Below, piece by piece: positions 12,034 to 22,637 of a stretch of DNA of 64,000 nt (its first letter is position 1; each line of letters opens with the position of its first letter). Under the pieces are notes generated by a model. It saw only the letters and a program-made list of their open reading frames with translations, was not told the origin of the DNA and ran no database searches. The stretch is from Bacteroides sp. (GTDB lineage Bacteria; Bacteroidota; Bacteroidia; Bacteroidales; Bacteroidaceae): NCBI GenBank assembly GCA_021202275.1, contig JAJQDI010000009.1, positions 434,001 to 498,000 of the forward strand, given 5' to 3'. Made by a program: the position numbers and the translations under genes.

Positions 12034-13209
12034 ATGACAAAGAGAGACTATTATGAGGTATTGGAAGTAACCAAAACCGCGTCAGCCGATGAGATCAAAA
12101 AGGCCTACCGGAAAAAGGCGATCCAGTATCACCCGGACAAGAACCCTGGCGATAAAGAGGCTGAAGAGAAGTTCAAAGAAGCTGCCGAAGCCTATGATGT
12201 ACTGAGCAACGCGGACAAACGTGCCAGATACGACCAGTTCGGACATGCCGGCGTGAGCGGTGCGGCCGGGAACGGCGGACCGTTCGGTGGTTTTGGCGGA
12301 CAGGGAATGTCTATGGATGACATTTTCTCTATGTTCGGCGATATCTTCGGAGGTCACATGGGTGGTGGTTTCGGAGGATTCAGCGGCTTCGGAGGAGGAG
12401 GCGGTGCCCAACAGCGCCGTTTCCGCGGATCAGACCTGCGTGTAAAGGTCAGACTGACCCTGAAAGAGATCGCTACCGGTGTAGAAAAAAAATTCAAACT
12501 GAAGAAATATGTTCCTTGCGGTCACTGCCACGGAAGCGGAGCAGAAGGCAACGGAGGATTGGAGACCTGCCCGACCTGTAACGGCAGCGGATCGGTGATC
12601 CGTAACCAACAGACCATCCTGGGAACGATGCAAACCCGTACTACCTGTTCTACCTGCCATGGAGAAGGAAAGGTGATCAAGAACAAATGTAAGGAGTGTA
12701 TGGGCGAAGGTATCGTACATGGTGAGGAAGTAGTGACTGTGAATATCCCTAAAGGGGTGATGGAAGGCATGCAGCTTTCTATGCAGGGAAAAGGGAATGC
12801 CGGCAAGCACAACGGCGTGCCGGGTGATCTGTTGATCTTAGTGGAAGAAGAGCCACACAACGAACTGATCCGCGATGAGAATGACCTGATCTACAACCTG
12901 CTTTTGGGATTCCCGACCGCCGCATTGGGAGGAACTGTAGAAATACCAACCATCGATGGCAAAGCAAAAGTTAAGATCGACCCCGGTACTCAACCCGGCA
13001 AGGTGCTTCGACTGCGTGGAAAAGGTTTGCCCAGCATCAACGGATACGGAACAGGAGATCTGAAAGTGAATGTAAGTATCTACGTACCCGAAGCATTGAG
13101 CAAAGAAGAGAAAAAGGCGCTGGAAAAACTGGACGATTCGGACAATTTCCAACCCAATACCTCTGTGAAAGAGAAGATCTTCAGAAAGTTTAAAAGCTTG
13201 TTTGAATAA
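12034..13209 (+). CDS. dnaJ: Chaperone DnaJ (type I Hsp40)
   Basis: A 391-residue DnaJ. The J domain carries the HPD motif (YHPDKNPGD) that stimulates DnaK ATPase. A Gly/Phe-rich linker spans about residues 70-130. Four zinc-binding repeats follow: [24 protein letters not shown] and CKECMGEG. The C-terminal substrate-binding domain completes the protein. All Cys residues are present. Co-transcribed with grpE. Confidence 0.97.
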   Translation: MTKRDYYEVLEVTKTASADEIKKAYRKKAIQYHPDKNPGDKEAEEKFKEAAEAYDVLSNADKRARYDQFGHAGVSGAAGNGGPFGGFGGQGMSMDDIFSMFGDIFGGHMGGGFGGFSGFGGGGGAQQRRFRGSDLRVKVRLTLKEIATGVEKKFKLKKYVPCGHCHGSGAEGNGGLETCPTCNGSGSVIRNQQTILGTMQTRTTCSTCHGEGKVIKNKCKECMGEGIVHGEEVVTVNIPKGVMEGMQLSMQGKGNAGKHNGVPGDLLILVEEEPHNELIRDENDLIYNLLLGFPTAALGGTVEIPTIDGKAKVKIDPGTQPGKVLRLRGKGLPSINGYGTGDLKVNVSIYVPEALSKEEKKALEKLDDSDNFQPNTSVKEKIFRKFKSLFE

Positions 13210-13329
13210 ACAGAAAAACCATTTATATTTACGATTTACTGATTTACGATGTACGATTGAACATACAATAAGAAGGATTATCCTGGAATACTTATATGTA
13301 TTTCAAATCGTATATCAGTAAATTGTAAA

Positions 13330-13791
13330 TTACTTTGTTAGTTGCTCCAAAAATACAGCTATGCCTTCCTTATCTTCCGGATCAGGTGACCAGGGGGCTA
13401 TATTTTCAGGAATAACCGGGGCAAAAGGTCCTTCTTTTATTTCATAAATGACCGTCCCGGGTTCCAGTACTGCCAAAGAATGCCAGGTACGGGCTGGTAT
13501 CTCCAGACCATATCTACCACTTTCCGGTCCTAATACTACCTTCTGCAATATATTCCCGGCTTCATCAAACTCCACAGCTACCAGACTTCCTCTCAATACA
13601 ATATATACTTCCAGCTTATCCGGATCCATATGCCGGTGGGGAGGAACAAATGTTCCCGGTTCCATAGCATTGAGCATCCGATGAATAGGTTCTTCCATGG
13701 AGGTATGAAAGTTGTAATTCATTCGCAAGCGCTGATTCGTTCGTGCTTCTGAAGAGACCGTATCGAGAAGAGAGGTATCTATTATTTTCAT
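13330..13791 (-). CDS. WbuC-family cupin metalloprotein
   Basis: A 153-residue protein with a single cupin barrel. Metal-ligand candidates are in PPHRHMDPDKLEVYIVLRG (two His and a Glu) and RTWHSLAVLE. Its N-terminal MKIIDTSLLD and length match WbuC-type proteins, which occur beside O-antigen and capsule genes; their exact reaction is unknown. Here it precedes wzz and the SLBB export gene on the same strand, which supports a link to surface polysaccharide synthesis. Confidence 0.8.
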   Translation of the reverse strand: MKIIDTSLLDTVSSEARTNQRLRMNYNFHTSMEEPIHRMLNAMEPGTFVPPHRHMDPDKLEVYIVLRGSLVAVEFDEAGNILQKVVLGPESGRYGLEIPARTWHSLAVLEPGTVIYEIKEGPFAPVIPENIAPWSPDPEDKEGIAVFLEQLTK

Positions 13792-13855
13792 GGCTCAGAT
13801 CGTTTGTTTATTCCTTGTATCAGCTACTCACCCTTTCCCGTATCAAGGTTCTTTT

Positions 13856-14968
13856 TTAGTTCTTTATCTGCTTCTGCCGGTTACGAATCAAATCTTTGAT
13901 GAAGAGGATCCATCCTACTGTTCCTGCACCTGCCAGAAAAACAAACCCGATCAGGATCAGGGCTTTTCTGGGCTTAGATGCTTTCAACGGAACTGTTGCC
14001 GGCTGCACTACCGTATATACCGGAGTGATCTCCTGTACCTTAGCACGAGCTATTTGCTGTTGCTGCACCACCTGGTTATAGGCCCCATAGGCCAGGTTCA
14101 TTTCATTCTGCAGACGCTCCTGTTCGGCACGAAAACTCTGAAGGATAATATTCTGATTGGAATCTAAGAAACGGGCATACTTTTGCTGGGCTTCATAATA
14201 ATTCGCCTTCGCCTCCTCATATAACTTATCTATAAAAGCCAGATCGTGACGGGCCTTATTGGTACGGTATTCGGTAATATAATCCTGTAGACGGGCCATA
14301 ACGGTATCTGTTATCACAGCAGAGATCAATGGATCCTGCATCACCACTGTCAATGTAGTAACACCTGTTTTTTTATCTACAGATACCTGGATACGACTAT
14401 CTAAATTTTTAACTACTTCTGCTTCCTTTTGTGTAAGTCTGAAAGGATTCACACTTCCTTCTCCTTCCTCGGGTGTGTCCGCGAACAAAGACATCCCCCA
14501 TCCCAATACCTTAAAAGGAAATCCGATGATAGCACTCCACCAGGGCGCCCGTTGGTAATCAATCAGGTATTCATACAAAGTTGTCCGGATCTTCCCCTGA
14601 TCATCTGTAACAGGTACATCAAAAAGTTCGATCAGAAAAGGAGTGGAACTAACGATATCCGGATACAAACCCGGAGAAAGAGCATCCTCACCCGAAATAG
14701 CTCCCGGATTAATGCCTGTCACAGCAATCGATACCCCCATTCCTCCGGAACTGCCGTTCCCACCTCCTTCAGGAGCCAATGTCACACTGGTAGCAAATTC
14801 CTTAGGAATGCTGAAAGCAACCACCAATCCTACCAGTACGGCAATACCACATACTTTACATATCAAAATTCTCTCCGCCCAGACTTTTTGAGCCAACTCA
14901 ATTAAATCTATCTCCTGTTCTTCCGATGGATAGTTCGTATGTTTTGTGTCTTTTGTTTCCTCTGCCAT
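13856..14968 (-). CDS. Wzz-type polysaccharide chain-length regulator
   Basis: A 370-residue inner-membrane polysaccharide co-polymerase. The first transmembrane segment is at about residues 35-53 (ICKVCGIAVLVGLVVAFS). A periplasmic domain with a coiled-coil stretch (YNQVVQQQQIARAKV) follows, then the Pro-rich element ATVPLKASKPRKALIL leading into a second transmembrane segment near residues 340-360. It sets the modal length of O-antigen or capsule chains. No tyrosine-kinase domain is fused. It lies 17 bases downstream of the SLBB gene. Confidence 0.9.
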   Translation of the reverse strand: MAEETKDTKHTNYPSEEQEIDLIELAQKVWAERILICKVCGIAVLVGLVVAFSIPKEFATSVTLAPEGGGNGSSGGMGVSIAVTGINPGAISGEDALSPGLYPDIVSSTPFLIELFDVPVTDDQGKIRTTLYEYLIDYQRAPWWSAIIGFPFKVLGWGMSLFADTPEEGEGSVNPFRLTQKEAEVVKNLDSRIQVSVDKKTGVTTLTVVMQDPLISAVITDTVMARLQDYITEYRTNKARHDLAFIDKLYEEAKANYYEAQQKYARFLDSNQNIILQSFRAEQERLQNEMNLAYGAYNQVVQQQQIARAKVQEITPVYTVVQPATVPLKASKPRKALILIGFVFLAGAGTVGWILFIKDLIRNRQKQIKN

Positions 14969-14984
14969 AAGGATATTATTTCTT

Positions 14985-17390
14985 TTATTTAAACAGATTT
15001 ACCATTGTAGCGATCATGGTTGCAATAGACGCGGTAGAAGAACTGAGGCTCAGGATCTCCGCGGTAGACATTCTACGTTTTTCTTCTTTACTGGGAACAA
15101 TGATCTCACATCCTGGTTCTATCTTATCTGAATTTCTGGAACGTACCCGGGATACGGTACCATTCATATAGACCACATACGCTTTTCTTTTCTTCGCTGA
15201 ATCAGCAAATCCTCCCGCCTGATTTATATAATAGCGCAACGACTGTTTGTGGGTATACAAAACCGTATTCGGATACATCACAGCACCATTTATTTTGACT
15301 GTACTTATGTATTCAGGTACATACAGAATATCTCCTTCACGCAATACCATATCATGGTCCGACATCGGATTCTCAAGGGCTTTTTCCAGATTAATACCCA
15401 CCGAATAGCGATCCGAGACATCTAAAGTCTCTATGGAAATAGAATCTTTTTCGCTGATACGGGCCATACGAAGTGCATCTTCTTTACGCTTCAGCTCTTC
15501 TTCCGACATTTTACGAATAAGTCGTGCACCCCGGATATAAGCATCAGGTGTCAGCCCCCCGGCTTTTTCTATCAGGTCACTTAAGCGTTCATTTTTCCGA
15601 GAAAGCACATAGCTTCCTTCAAACAGGACTTCCCCGCTTATTATTACATTTTTCTGTTTGTGATAGGTGGGACTTCTGCGGATATATACTTCATCAAAAG
15701 GTTCGAGATAGAAATTTTCTCCTTTATTCACTCTATATCCGTCTTTCAATTCAAATGTATACGTCTCACCTATCTGATTAGATGTCGAGATACTCATTGG
15801 ATCTTTAATACGCCGGGCGACCTCGACTTTCGCTGTAGAAGCAGCTTCCAGCAGACCTCCTGCTGTGAGTACAAGGTCTTCTATGGTCATTTGATCCGCA
15901 AACAGATAAGTACCCGGACGAGGCACCTGCCCGTGAATAGCCACAGTAGCCTCTTCCTGCAATTCGTGTATACTGGGTATATAGAGTACATCGTTTCTTT
16001 GCAGAGGAATATCCGCAACGGTACCGTTCAGAATGCCTCGCAGATCTACAGGGATGATCTCATGGGTCAGGTCTTCATTTTCACGATCCAGGATCGCACG
16101 GTTCAGGAACGCGTCTCCCCGGATGCCTTCGGCTTTCTGTATCAACTGCTTCACTGTATTTACAACTCCATTCACCTGGTACATACCTTCCCTGTAAACC
16201 GCACCCCGCACTTCCACACGGTTCTCAAAACGATCCAGAATGGAATCCACTTCCAGACGGTCGCTATCGTTCATCCGGAACAAAGAGAAATCGGTTTCAT
16301 CTACATTATATACCTGATATTCCCGTCCGCCACTCTTGCGGATAATGCGTACGGCTTTTTTATAGGCGTCTCCCGTAAACCCCCCGCTATATTTGATCAG
16401 AGTAGCAATCGTTTCTTCAGGCTTCAACTCGTAGTACATGGGTCTTTTCACCTTACCTGTTATCTTTACTAAGTTTTGATAAGGTGATACGATAATGACA
16501 TCTCCTTCCTGCAGACGAACATCATCCTGCAATATACCACGCATGATGAAATCATACATATCCAGTTCCACTAAAGGTTTTCCGTCGCGTACCACACGTA
16601 TATTACGCAAACTACCAATGTCATTTACTCCTCCCGCGCGGTACAAGGCATGAAATACGGAAGAGAAAGAAGACAAGGTATATGTACCTGGTACAGATAC
16701 CTCTCCCATGATATTGATCTGAATAGAACGTATTTCTCCCAGAGTCATTTTAACCTGTGAGATCGGTTCGTTTCCGGAAATACCCGCGTATATTTTAGAG
16801 AATTCGCGCTGCAGATAAGCATTGGCTTCCCTGACTGTCATACCATTCAGATAGACCGGACCGATATTGCTTACAAGAATACTTCCTTCCGGAGATATCT
16901 GCTGACGGATGGTGGTTTCGGAGGCTCCCCAGACATCAATGATCACCTCATCTCCGGGACCCAGCTTATAATCCTGTGGAGTAGCCAGATTGATATTAGG
17001 TTCAAAAGTCAGATTGTAACTGGTAAAAATATCATGCCCGAATATCTGATCCTCGGATCTAGGCTTAGAAGAGATGGGAATAGTAACAAGACCCGTATCC
17101 GTGCCTGTCTCTTCATCCGTATCTGAAGTACGCTGGTGGTTTTCCACGGCATCAAACGTATTTTGTACGGGCACACTCCCCTCTTGATCCTCGTATTGTT
17201 GCTGAATACGTCTGGCCTGCTCCTGCGTCACACCGCGTCTCATCAGTTCAGTAGTGATCTGCCTCTGGCTCTTTCCTTCACTGTGAGCTTGCTTTACATA
17301 TTGGATTACCTGACTATCACTCATTTGCTGAGCCATAATCATCCCGGAAAAGGTAAAGGTCAACAATAATAGTGTAAATAATTTACGCAT
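14985..17390 (-). CDS. SLBB-domain polysaccharide export protein (Wza-like)
   Basis: An 801-residue outer-membrane export protein. A cleavable signal peptide (residues 1-20) is followed by a helical SDSQVIQYVKQAHSEGKSQR segment. The Poly_export domain comes next (LGPGDEVIIDVWGASE, about residues 140-225). Several SLBB beta-grasp repeats then run to the C-terminus. It forms the export channel for capsule or exopolysaccharide together with Wzz. It is longer than classical Wza, as is usual in Bacteroidetes, because of the extra SLBB repeats. Confidence 0.92.
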   Translation of the reverse strand: MRKLFTLLLLTFTFSGMIMAQQMSDSQVIQYVKQAHSEGKSQRQITTELMRRGVTQEQARRIQQQYEDQEGSVPVQNTFDAVENHQRTSDTDEETGTDTGLVTIPISSKPRSEDQIFGHDIFTSYNLTFEPNINLATPQDYKLGPGDEVIIDVWGASETTIRQQISPEGSILVSNIGPVYLNGMTVREANAYLQREFSKIYAGISGNEPISQVKMTLGEIRSIQINIMGEVSVPGTYTLSSFSSVFHALYRAGGVNDIGSLRNIRVVRDGKPLVELDMYDFIMRGILQDDVRLQEGDVIIVSPYQNLVKITGKVKRPMYYELKPEETIATLIKYSGGFTGDAYKKAVRIIRKSGGREYQVYNVDETDFSLFRMNDSDRLEVDSILDRFENRVEVRGAVYREGMYQVNGVVNTVKQLIQKAEGIRGDAFLNRAILDRENEDLTHEIIPVDLRGILNGTVADIPLQRNDVLYIPSIHELQEEATVAIHGQVPRPGTYLFADQMTIEDLVLTAGGLLEAASTAKVEVARRIKDPMSISTSNQIGETYTFELKDGYRVNKGENFYLEPFDEVYIRRSPTYHKQKNVIISGEVLFEGSYVLSRKNERLSDLIEKAGGLTPDAYIRGARLIRKMSEEELKRKEDALRMARISEKDSISIETLDVSDRYSVGINLEKALENPMSDHDMVLREGDILYVPEYISTVKINGAVMYPNTVLYTHKQSLRYYINQAGGFADSAKKRKAYVVYMNGTVSRVRSRNSDKIEPGCEIIVPSKEEKRRMSTAEILSLSSSTASIATMIATMVNLFK

Positions 17391-17445
17391 ATTTCAGAGT
17401 TGCTTATTCTTTAAAAATGTATTTTTGTAAAAAGTAAACCGGCTA

Positions 17446-17453
17446 CAAAAGTA
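17446..17453 (-). promoter_or_regulatory. Bacteroidetes -7 box of the SLBB-wzz operon
   Basis: The minus strand reads TACTTTTG about 55 bases before the SLBB start codon, matching TAnnTTTG. Confidence 0.45.
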
Positions 17454-17565
17454 ATATAATATTTTTTATTCCTTTTACTTTTCATAACCGAAGTTTGATG
17501 AAGAGTGTTAAATTTGAGGCTATTGAAGTTAAATATTTTCCTTTTCAGTTCTTTATATAAAATAT

Positions 17566-17607
17566 AACCTCCGGGATCATAAGATAGTTTTATCCACTCC
17601 GGAGGTT
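17566..17607. terminator. Hairpin between SLBB operon and tRNA
   Basis: Inverted repeat AACCTCCGG (17566-17574) and CCGGAGGTT (17599-17607) followed by a T-rich stretch. The rest of the 17.39-17.74 kb gap is AT-rich and has no gene. Confidence 0.5.
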
Positions 17608-17743
17608 CTTCGTTATTCTTTATTCTTTGCCCAAAGAGCAGAGGGCTGGTGCGAGAAAAACAATAAACTAAAAACTAAACAAAAAATGACTTTACACTAA
17701 AAATTAAATTTTATATATTTACAACCGCAAATCCAACCTTTCC

Positions 17744-17816
<73 letters not shown>

Positions 17817-17825
17817 CCCTTCTTC

Positions 17826-19856
17826 TTAAACTAATTTTTTATTTGACCTATCCCGTATATCTATATCGCCCCGCATCCTGATCTGCAGTTTTCCATTGGG
17901 ATCTCTTTTGGCATAAATATAGTCTTTCGGACTCCAGAAAGAATAAAGTCCATCCGAACCGATCAACGTACAGCTCGCTCCATAAAAAATAGTGATATCA
18001 GCTGTCACAAGAATACGTATATCCGCTTCATAGTATCCCGTTGCAAGAGCATTCAGGTCCATTCTCACTGTCGCGCCGATTTTTAGGTAGTAATTACCTG
18101 CTTCTTCAATATCCAGTGTCTCTTTTCCTGAACCTTCATCGTAACTCCGGTTCACCTGATAAACCGTTTCTTTGGTTTTTGAATTAACTACTTCAAAGCT
18201 GGTATACCTCATAGAGGTTCTGATGTTGAAATCATTATTGGTACTACTCTGATGTCTGACTGTATAATCTATATTCAATTCACAGGTTTTATCTATTGAA
18301 AAAGGATCTGTGTAGATATAAGTATCAATAGATTGTCTGCTTGAAGGACTAATCTGAAATTTTTCATCGATATTCATTATCAACGTATCAAACCAGTCCG
18401 TATCTCCTACTACACTTACTTTCACTTTATTCTCTTCTTCCAATTCACTGAAATCTTTCAACTCACCACGTGAAATCTTTATACGTGTATTGCCCTCTTT
18501 ATCACGTCCGATCACTTCTCCGTTACTGATCTCGAGCTCACCGATAGTACCTTCTTCCGCATATACTGCCCCACGGAACTGATAGTCATTGTGTTCAGGA
18601 TCGAGAATAAATTTAGGTTCTCCCCTTACCAGACCGAATACGCCACTACAAGTCTGATTGTTTTTATTGCGGAAAACCTCATATCCCATAGCTACACCGG
18701 TCAGGCTTCCGTCCGTTTCCTGTTTCCCACCCAAAATACGACCTGTCAGCAACTTCTTTCCATCGATATAGGTATTGCTTCCATCCCAGTCTTCCACCCA
18801 ATCCAGAAGATTGGCATCTCTACCGTCTTTCCCATCTGCTCCGTCTTTCCCATCCTTTCCGTCCTTTCCATCTTTACCATCCTCACCATTCTTCCCGTCG
18901 GCTCCATCCTTTCCGTCAATACCATCTTCTCCGGGATCTCCTTTGTCTCCCTTCTCGCCCTGTTCTCCTTTTTCTCCTTTGAGATTTGTTTTAGCATCCT
19001 CCGCAAGGTTATTCCAGGAAAGTGAAATATGGGGTCCAAAACGAAAGCCATTCTCATCCCACACAATCGCATCGTTGAATATGGCTCCGTTCCCTTCTGC
19101 GTCCCAACGGATATTCCCCCGGGCCACAAAACCCGATCCGTCCGGCCGCAGCATATAGATCTCGTTCTGATCTTCATCTATCGCTTTGATCGTTCCGTTC
19201 TCACAATACAATCCGTTCCATTCCGAAGGAGCATCGGGCAATCCGCCTCCCATACGCATTTTCACACACTTGCTCCAATCTTTAGAAGTGATTCCCATCA
19301 TCACATCTATAGCCGGAATCCCATTCTCGTCGGCATACAGGTAAATGGCACTTTGTCTGCGCTTGTCGATCCGGTTGCCAAACTGTACCAGTTCGTCTCC
19401 TGCCTGAGGCCGGCTGGGCTGATCGTCAAATTCATATTTAGGTATGACGATCACATTCCCTTCTACTTCATATACCATCACATGATACAACCGCTGTTCG
19501 TGGGAGAAACTCTGACAACGGATCCAGTCATACGGAACGAAAGTCATCTCATCCTCCAGGGTGATGTAATAATTCTCTTCATCGTCCCATACAGACTCGA
19601 TCTTTCCGGAAGCCTGGGTAATAGCCAATGCCCCTTTGACCGCCCGGATCTTAGATATCAACAGTTCGAACACTGTCATCGTATTCCGCACTACAATATC
19701 GTCTATCTCCAGACAATACTTACCGTTGCTTCTTTCGCCGATCTCCCAGCCATGCCCGGCCGCACCCGAAAGAAAGTGTTTCTGATACAGTCCTTCCACT
19801 GTTTTCCGAACCGAACTAACAAATCCATAAAATCCTGTAGATGAAAAAATTGCCAT
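17826..19856 (-). CDS. Phage tail fibre with collagen-like repeats
   Basis: A 676-residue structural protein. The N-terminal 290 residues contain beta-rich repeats. Residues about 290-348 are an uninterrupted Gly-X-Y collagen-like run (units such as GEKGEQGEKGDKGDPG and repeated GKDGKDG). The C-terminal 330 residues are another beta-rich domain. Collagen-like segments in phage fibres trimerise into rods. The gene lies last in the minus-strand late unit, after the lysis genes, immediately next to tRNA-Thr. The repeat should be prone to length change. Confidence 0.8.
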   Translation of the reverse strand: MAIFSSTGFYGFVSSVRKTVEGLYQKHFLSGAAGHGWEIGERSNGKYCLEIDDIVVRNTMTVFELLISKIRAVKGALAITQASGKIESVWDDEENYYITLEDEMTFVPYDWIRCQSFSHEQRLYHVMVYEVEGNVIVIPKYEFDDQPSRPQAGDELVQFGNRIDKRRQSAIYLYADENGIPAIDVMMGITSKDWSKCVKMRMGGGLPDAPSEWNGLYCENGTIKAIDEDQNEIYMLRPDGSGFVARGNIRWDAEGNGAIFNDAIVWDENGFRFGPHISLSWNNLAEDAKTNLKGEKGEQGEKGDKGDPGEDGIDGKDGADGKNGEDGKDGKDGKDGKDGADGKDGRDANLLDWVEDWDGSNTYIDGKKLLTGRILGGKQETDGSLTGVAMGYEVFRNKNNQTCSGVFGLVRGEPKFILDPEHNDYQFRGAVYAEEGTIGELEISNGEVIGRDKEGNTRIKISRGELKDFSELEEENKVKVSVVGDTDWFDTLIMNIDEKFQISPSSRQSIDTYIYTDPFSIDKTCELNIDYTVRHQSSTNNDFNIRTSMRYTSFEVVNSKTKETVYQVNRSYDEGSGKETLDIEEAGNYYLKIGATVRMDLNALATGYYEADIRILVTADITIFYGASCTLIGSDGLYSFWSPKDYIYAKRDPNGKLQIRMRGDIDIRDRSNKKLV

Positions 19857-20242
19857 AATAACATACGTTTTAATTCAACAATAAGAATGGATATATCCAT
19901 TCTATATAGATCTTCTGTTCGCACACATTAAAAGTGAGAATTATTCTCTCATTTTCTTTTATCCCTTCTCATGCTACTTCCCTGTGCAACACAACCTATT
20001 TCTGCATGAAGTAAGGTCGGAGAGACATAGCAAATATAGAAAAACAAAGAAATACCAGTCTGTATTTCTACCTCAGGTAGAATGACAATTGCCTCATTGT
20101 CATTCCCGGTTTTCCGGATCTTTCCGGCAGAAGGTCTTGTCCGCCGACATAACAAAAAGGGTAATTCTTTCACAAGAACTACCCCTCTTTCCTTAAAAAA
20201 CATGTATGCCATTATTCTACAAACCCTTGCCAGAATAACATT
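19857..20242. other. Non-coding gap with two adjacent dyads
   Basis: No gene supported. It holds CTACCTCAGGTAG (20068-20080) directly abutting a hairpin with perfect 10-bp arms GAATGACAAT and ATTGTCATTC (20080-20105). This could be a terminator for the lysis genes or an operator for the fibre gene. Confidence 0.45.
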
Positions 20243-20797
20243 TTATTTTCTCACATGCAGAAATTCGCTATATGTAATTGCCGCGTTCGGATTGAAATTC
20301 GCAATTTCCTGCCGTACTCCTTTCAGTCCCCATCTCCACCACAGGAAACGATGTTTATATTCTTTATGAATGATCTGCACCAGGCTATCTCTGCTCTCTA
20401 TATACATCGACGAATCCCGCAGACAGGCATCTACCGTGAGCCAGCGATCTGTGTAGTAAAAACAGCTGTCCGGCTGCAACACATAGATCAGACTGTCTCT
20501 GACCACTGTCTCCGTACGTGTGATGTATTCCACATCCCGGGGGCGCATCCGCAACTCCCGGATCAGCTGCGCATCCTCTTCCCGGTACTTCTTCAACTCC
20601 GCGATCCGCAGCTCAAGCGCGGCTACGGAATGTATATGAAGGCTATCCCGGAAACGGTAGTTCTTTGCTTCGGTCATCCATACAGAGAGGTTACGATCCT
20701 GCCGCTTCACCTCCTCCCGCAGTTGCCTGTTGCACCGGATCAGCATACCCGAAAGCAGGAGCAAAAGACCGATGGCTGAGATCATGTATTTTTTCAT
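20243..20797 (-). CDS. Spanin-like inner-membrane coiled-coil protein
   Basis: A 184-residue protein with an N-terminal membrane anchor (ISAIGLLLLLSGMLI) followed by a charged alpha-helical domain of about 160 residues. This layout, and its position directly after the amidase with a 4-base overlap, matches inner-membrane spanins or DUF6549-type lysis proteins of Bacteroidales phages. No separate outer-membrane spanin was recognised. Function is inferred from context. Confidence 0.6.
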   Translation of the reverse strand: MKKYMISAIGLLLLLSGMLIRCNRQLREEVKRQDRNLSVWMTEAKNYRFRDSLHIHSVAALELRIAELKKYREEDAQLIRELRMRPRDVEYITRTETVVRDSLIYVLQPDSCFYYTDRWLTVDACLRDSSMYIESRDSLVQIIHKEYKHRFLWWRWGLKGVRQEIANFNPNAAITYSEFLHVRK

Positions 20798-21267
20798 GGC
20801 TTCACGATGACAGGTCTCATAAAATTCGGATACTCGTCCCTCACTTCAAAGCAGGGACACATCTTGATCCATTCGTGTGGTTCCACGATGCCGTTCCCAT
20901 TCAGATCGGGAGAGGTATCCCGGTGCCCCAGCAGTTCAACGATCTCATACTCCCGGCACAGTTGCCGGATCAGCTGATCCATGGATTTCTTCTGTGCCGG
21001 AGTACGTGTGTCTTTAGCTTTACCCGCGGCATCCAGACCACCGATGTAGCAGATGCCTACCGAATGGTTGTTGTATCCCAGACAATGGGCACCCGGTTTG
21101 GTCAGGGCCCGCCCCTTCTCAATGGTTCCATCTAAGGCGATCACATAGTTATAGCCGATCTCTGCCCATCCCTGCTGACGGTGCATCCGGTCGATATCCC
21201 GGGCCCGTATGTCTTGTCCCTCCCGCGTGGCGGAACAGTGTATGATGATAGAATCTATCTTTTTCAT
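20794..21267 (-). CDS. N-acetylmuramoyl-L-alanine amidase (endolysin)
   Basis: A 157-residue Amidase_2 (T7-lysozyme-like) enzyme that cuts the amide between N-acetylmuramic acid and L-alanine in peptidoglycan. Zinc-site features are IIHCSATREG near the N-terminus and LLGHRDTSPDLNGNG near the C-terminus, followed by a Cys-Pro-Cys. The segment GWAEIGYNYVIALDGTIEKG is characteristic. It has no signal peptide, so it needs a holin, which is encoded upstream. Confidence 0.92.
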   Translation of the reverse strand: MKKIDSIIIHCSATREGQDIRARDIDRMHRQQGWAEIGYNYVIALDGTIEKGRALTKPGAHCLGYNNHSVGICYIGGLDAAGKAKDTRTPAQKKSMDQLIRQLCREYEIVELLGHRDTSPDLNGNGIVEPHEWIKMCPCFEVRDEYPNFMRPVIVKP

Positions 21268-21458
21268 GTGTTCTGTTTTATTTGTTATTATTCTTTATTT
21301 ACTACACCAAAGGGACAATGCGAACCCATTGATTTACAATCACTCCTTTTGGCCATCACTGATTCTTTCAATCTCAACATCAAGCAACGTTGAACGATTA
21401 CGATCGAGAGTTGCTATCAATAAAATATAATCTCAACTGTAAATCGTACATTCGTAAA

Positions 21459-21911
21459 TTATTTGTTTTCCTTTTCTTTCTCTTCTTCTATCTCCAGGAT
21501 CTCTCCGCGTTTGCTGAAAAATTTAAAGATATTGATCTTGATCTTTTTCCCTTTGGATTCGAAATAGTTGGCAAAACAGGAATTGATCTCAATGCCATAC
21601 ACCGCCAGCATCACTAAGGTCGGAAGCATGGTAGTGCCAAAAGCTCCCCCGAAAGTCGCTCCCAATGCTCCGGCCAGAAAGATCCAGCACAGATAATCTA
21701 CTATCTTATTCAAGGTACGCCGGATAGCACGGCTCATGCGTATATCTTCTCCCCTTACACGGGCTGCCTCCACACCAAAACGCAGATCGGCCAGTACCAA
21801 TACAATCCCCAGGAGGAAAAACCATTTGAGTGGTCCGAGAAACTCTGCGAAACCGCTCAGGAAAGTAGCTGTCACTCCCCCCAATATATTTCGTTCGTTC
21901 ATCCGGTTCAT
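21459..21911 (-). CDS. Phage holin family protein
   Basis: A 150-residue membrane protein with about three hydrophobic segments (WFFLLGIVLVLADLRFGV, a second around residues 70-92, a third around 95-113) and a strongly charged C-terminal tail rich in Lys/Glu. It matches the Bacteroidales phage holin family in size and topology. It overlaps the upstream gene by 4 bases and precedes the amidase. Confidence 0.8.
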   Translation of the reverse strand: MNRMNERNILGGVTATFLSGFAEFLGPLKWFFLLGIVLVLADLRFGVEAARVRGEDIRMSRAIRRTLNKIVDYLCWIFLAGALGATFGGAFGTTMLPTLVMLAVYGIEINSCFANYFESKGKKIKINIFKFFSKRGEILEIEEEKEKENK

Positions 21912-22318
21912 TTTTTCAGGTATTTCATCAGGAGCGCCTTTCCTTCCGAAGAGATGTTCTTATTTTCTTCTATATTCAGTACCGAATCGAAAAGCTCGTC
22001 CAGGGAAAGTACATGCGTATCGATCTCCTCTTTGATGGGTTCGTTGTGAAACTTCTCCATCAGTCCGTCGATCAGGCTCTTAAATTCCTGATACTTCTCC
22101 GGAGGCAATTTATCTCCCTCTTTATAGCCTTCCGGTATAGCCTCTTTGAAGATCTTTTTCTCCCGCTCGGCAAATTTCTCTACCAGTTCGGAGATACGGA
22201 TCTTCAGGTTCAGATACTCTACCGTGGCCTCTTTACTCAGCCCCGATACTTTCACCTCTTTGAATACTTCGTTGAAGCGTACAATGTCTTTTACTTTCAG
22301 TGTTTCTTTCTTTTCCAT
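21908..22318 (-). CDS. Small helical phage protein, unknown
   Basis: 136 residues from ATG 22318; an upstream extension to 22381 would run into the preceding gene. It is charged, almost wholly alpha-helical and without a membrane segment (KEATVEYLNLKIRISELVEKF). No family is recognised. It sits between a small acidic protein and the holin in a tightly packed unit. Confidence 0.7.
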   Translation of the reverse strand: MEKKETLKVKDIVRFNEVFKEVKVSGLSKEATVEYLNLKIRISELVEKFAEREKKIFKEAIPEGYKEGDKLPPEKYQEFKSLIDGLMEKFHNEPIKEEIDTHVLSLDELFDSVLNIEENKNISSEGKALLMKYLKK

Positions 22319-22346
22319 GTTGTTCTTTGGTTTCTTTTGAATTGAA

Positions 22347-22637
22347 TTAATCTTTCTGTGTCCGTATCTCTCTGAGCACACCGAACATCAATGCTTCTGC
22401 ATCCTCTTCATAGTCTGTGGCAATATCCAGGCTCTGTGAAATGCGTTCCTGCGCGCAACTGTAATTGAAACTGCCCAAGTGCTCTTCTTCCTCTTCCAGA
22501 CTATAAAAATTTCCATAGAAACTCTGCAGATCATGTTCCTGAGAGAATATAGCACTCCCACGCAGGCCTAACGCATGTTCATCGCTGCCACTCGTGATAT
22601 CGATCACTGTTCGTTTGTTTGTAATTTCTGTTTTCAT
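22347..22637 (-). CDS. Small acidic phage protein, unknown
   Basis: A 96-residue acidic protein with a Glu-rich patch (SLEEEEEHLG). No domain is recognised. It lies 28 bases upstream of the next small gene in the late unit. Confidence 0.6.
   Translation of the reverse strand: MKTEITNKRTVIDITSGSDEHALGLRGSAIFSQEHDLQSFYGNFYSLEEEEEHLGSFNYSCAQERISQSLDIATDYEEDAEALMFGVLREIRTQKD

Noticed and set aside
19949..20212. 87-residue ORF on the minus strand
   Set aside because: Covers a hairpin region, no domain, no conserved composition.
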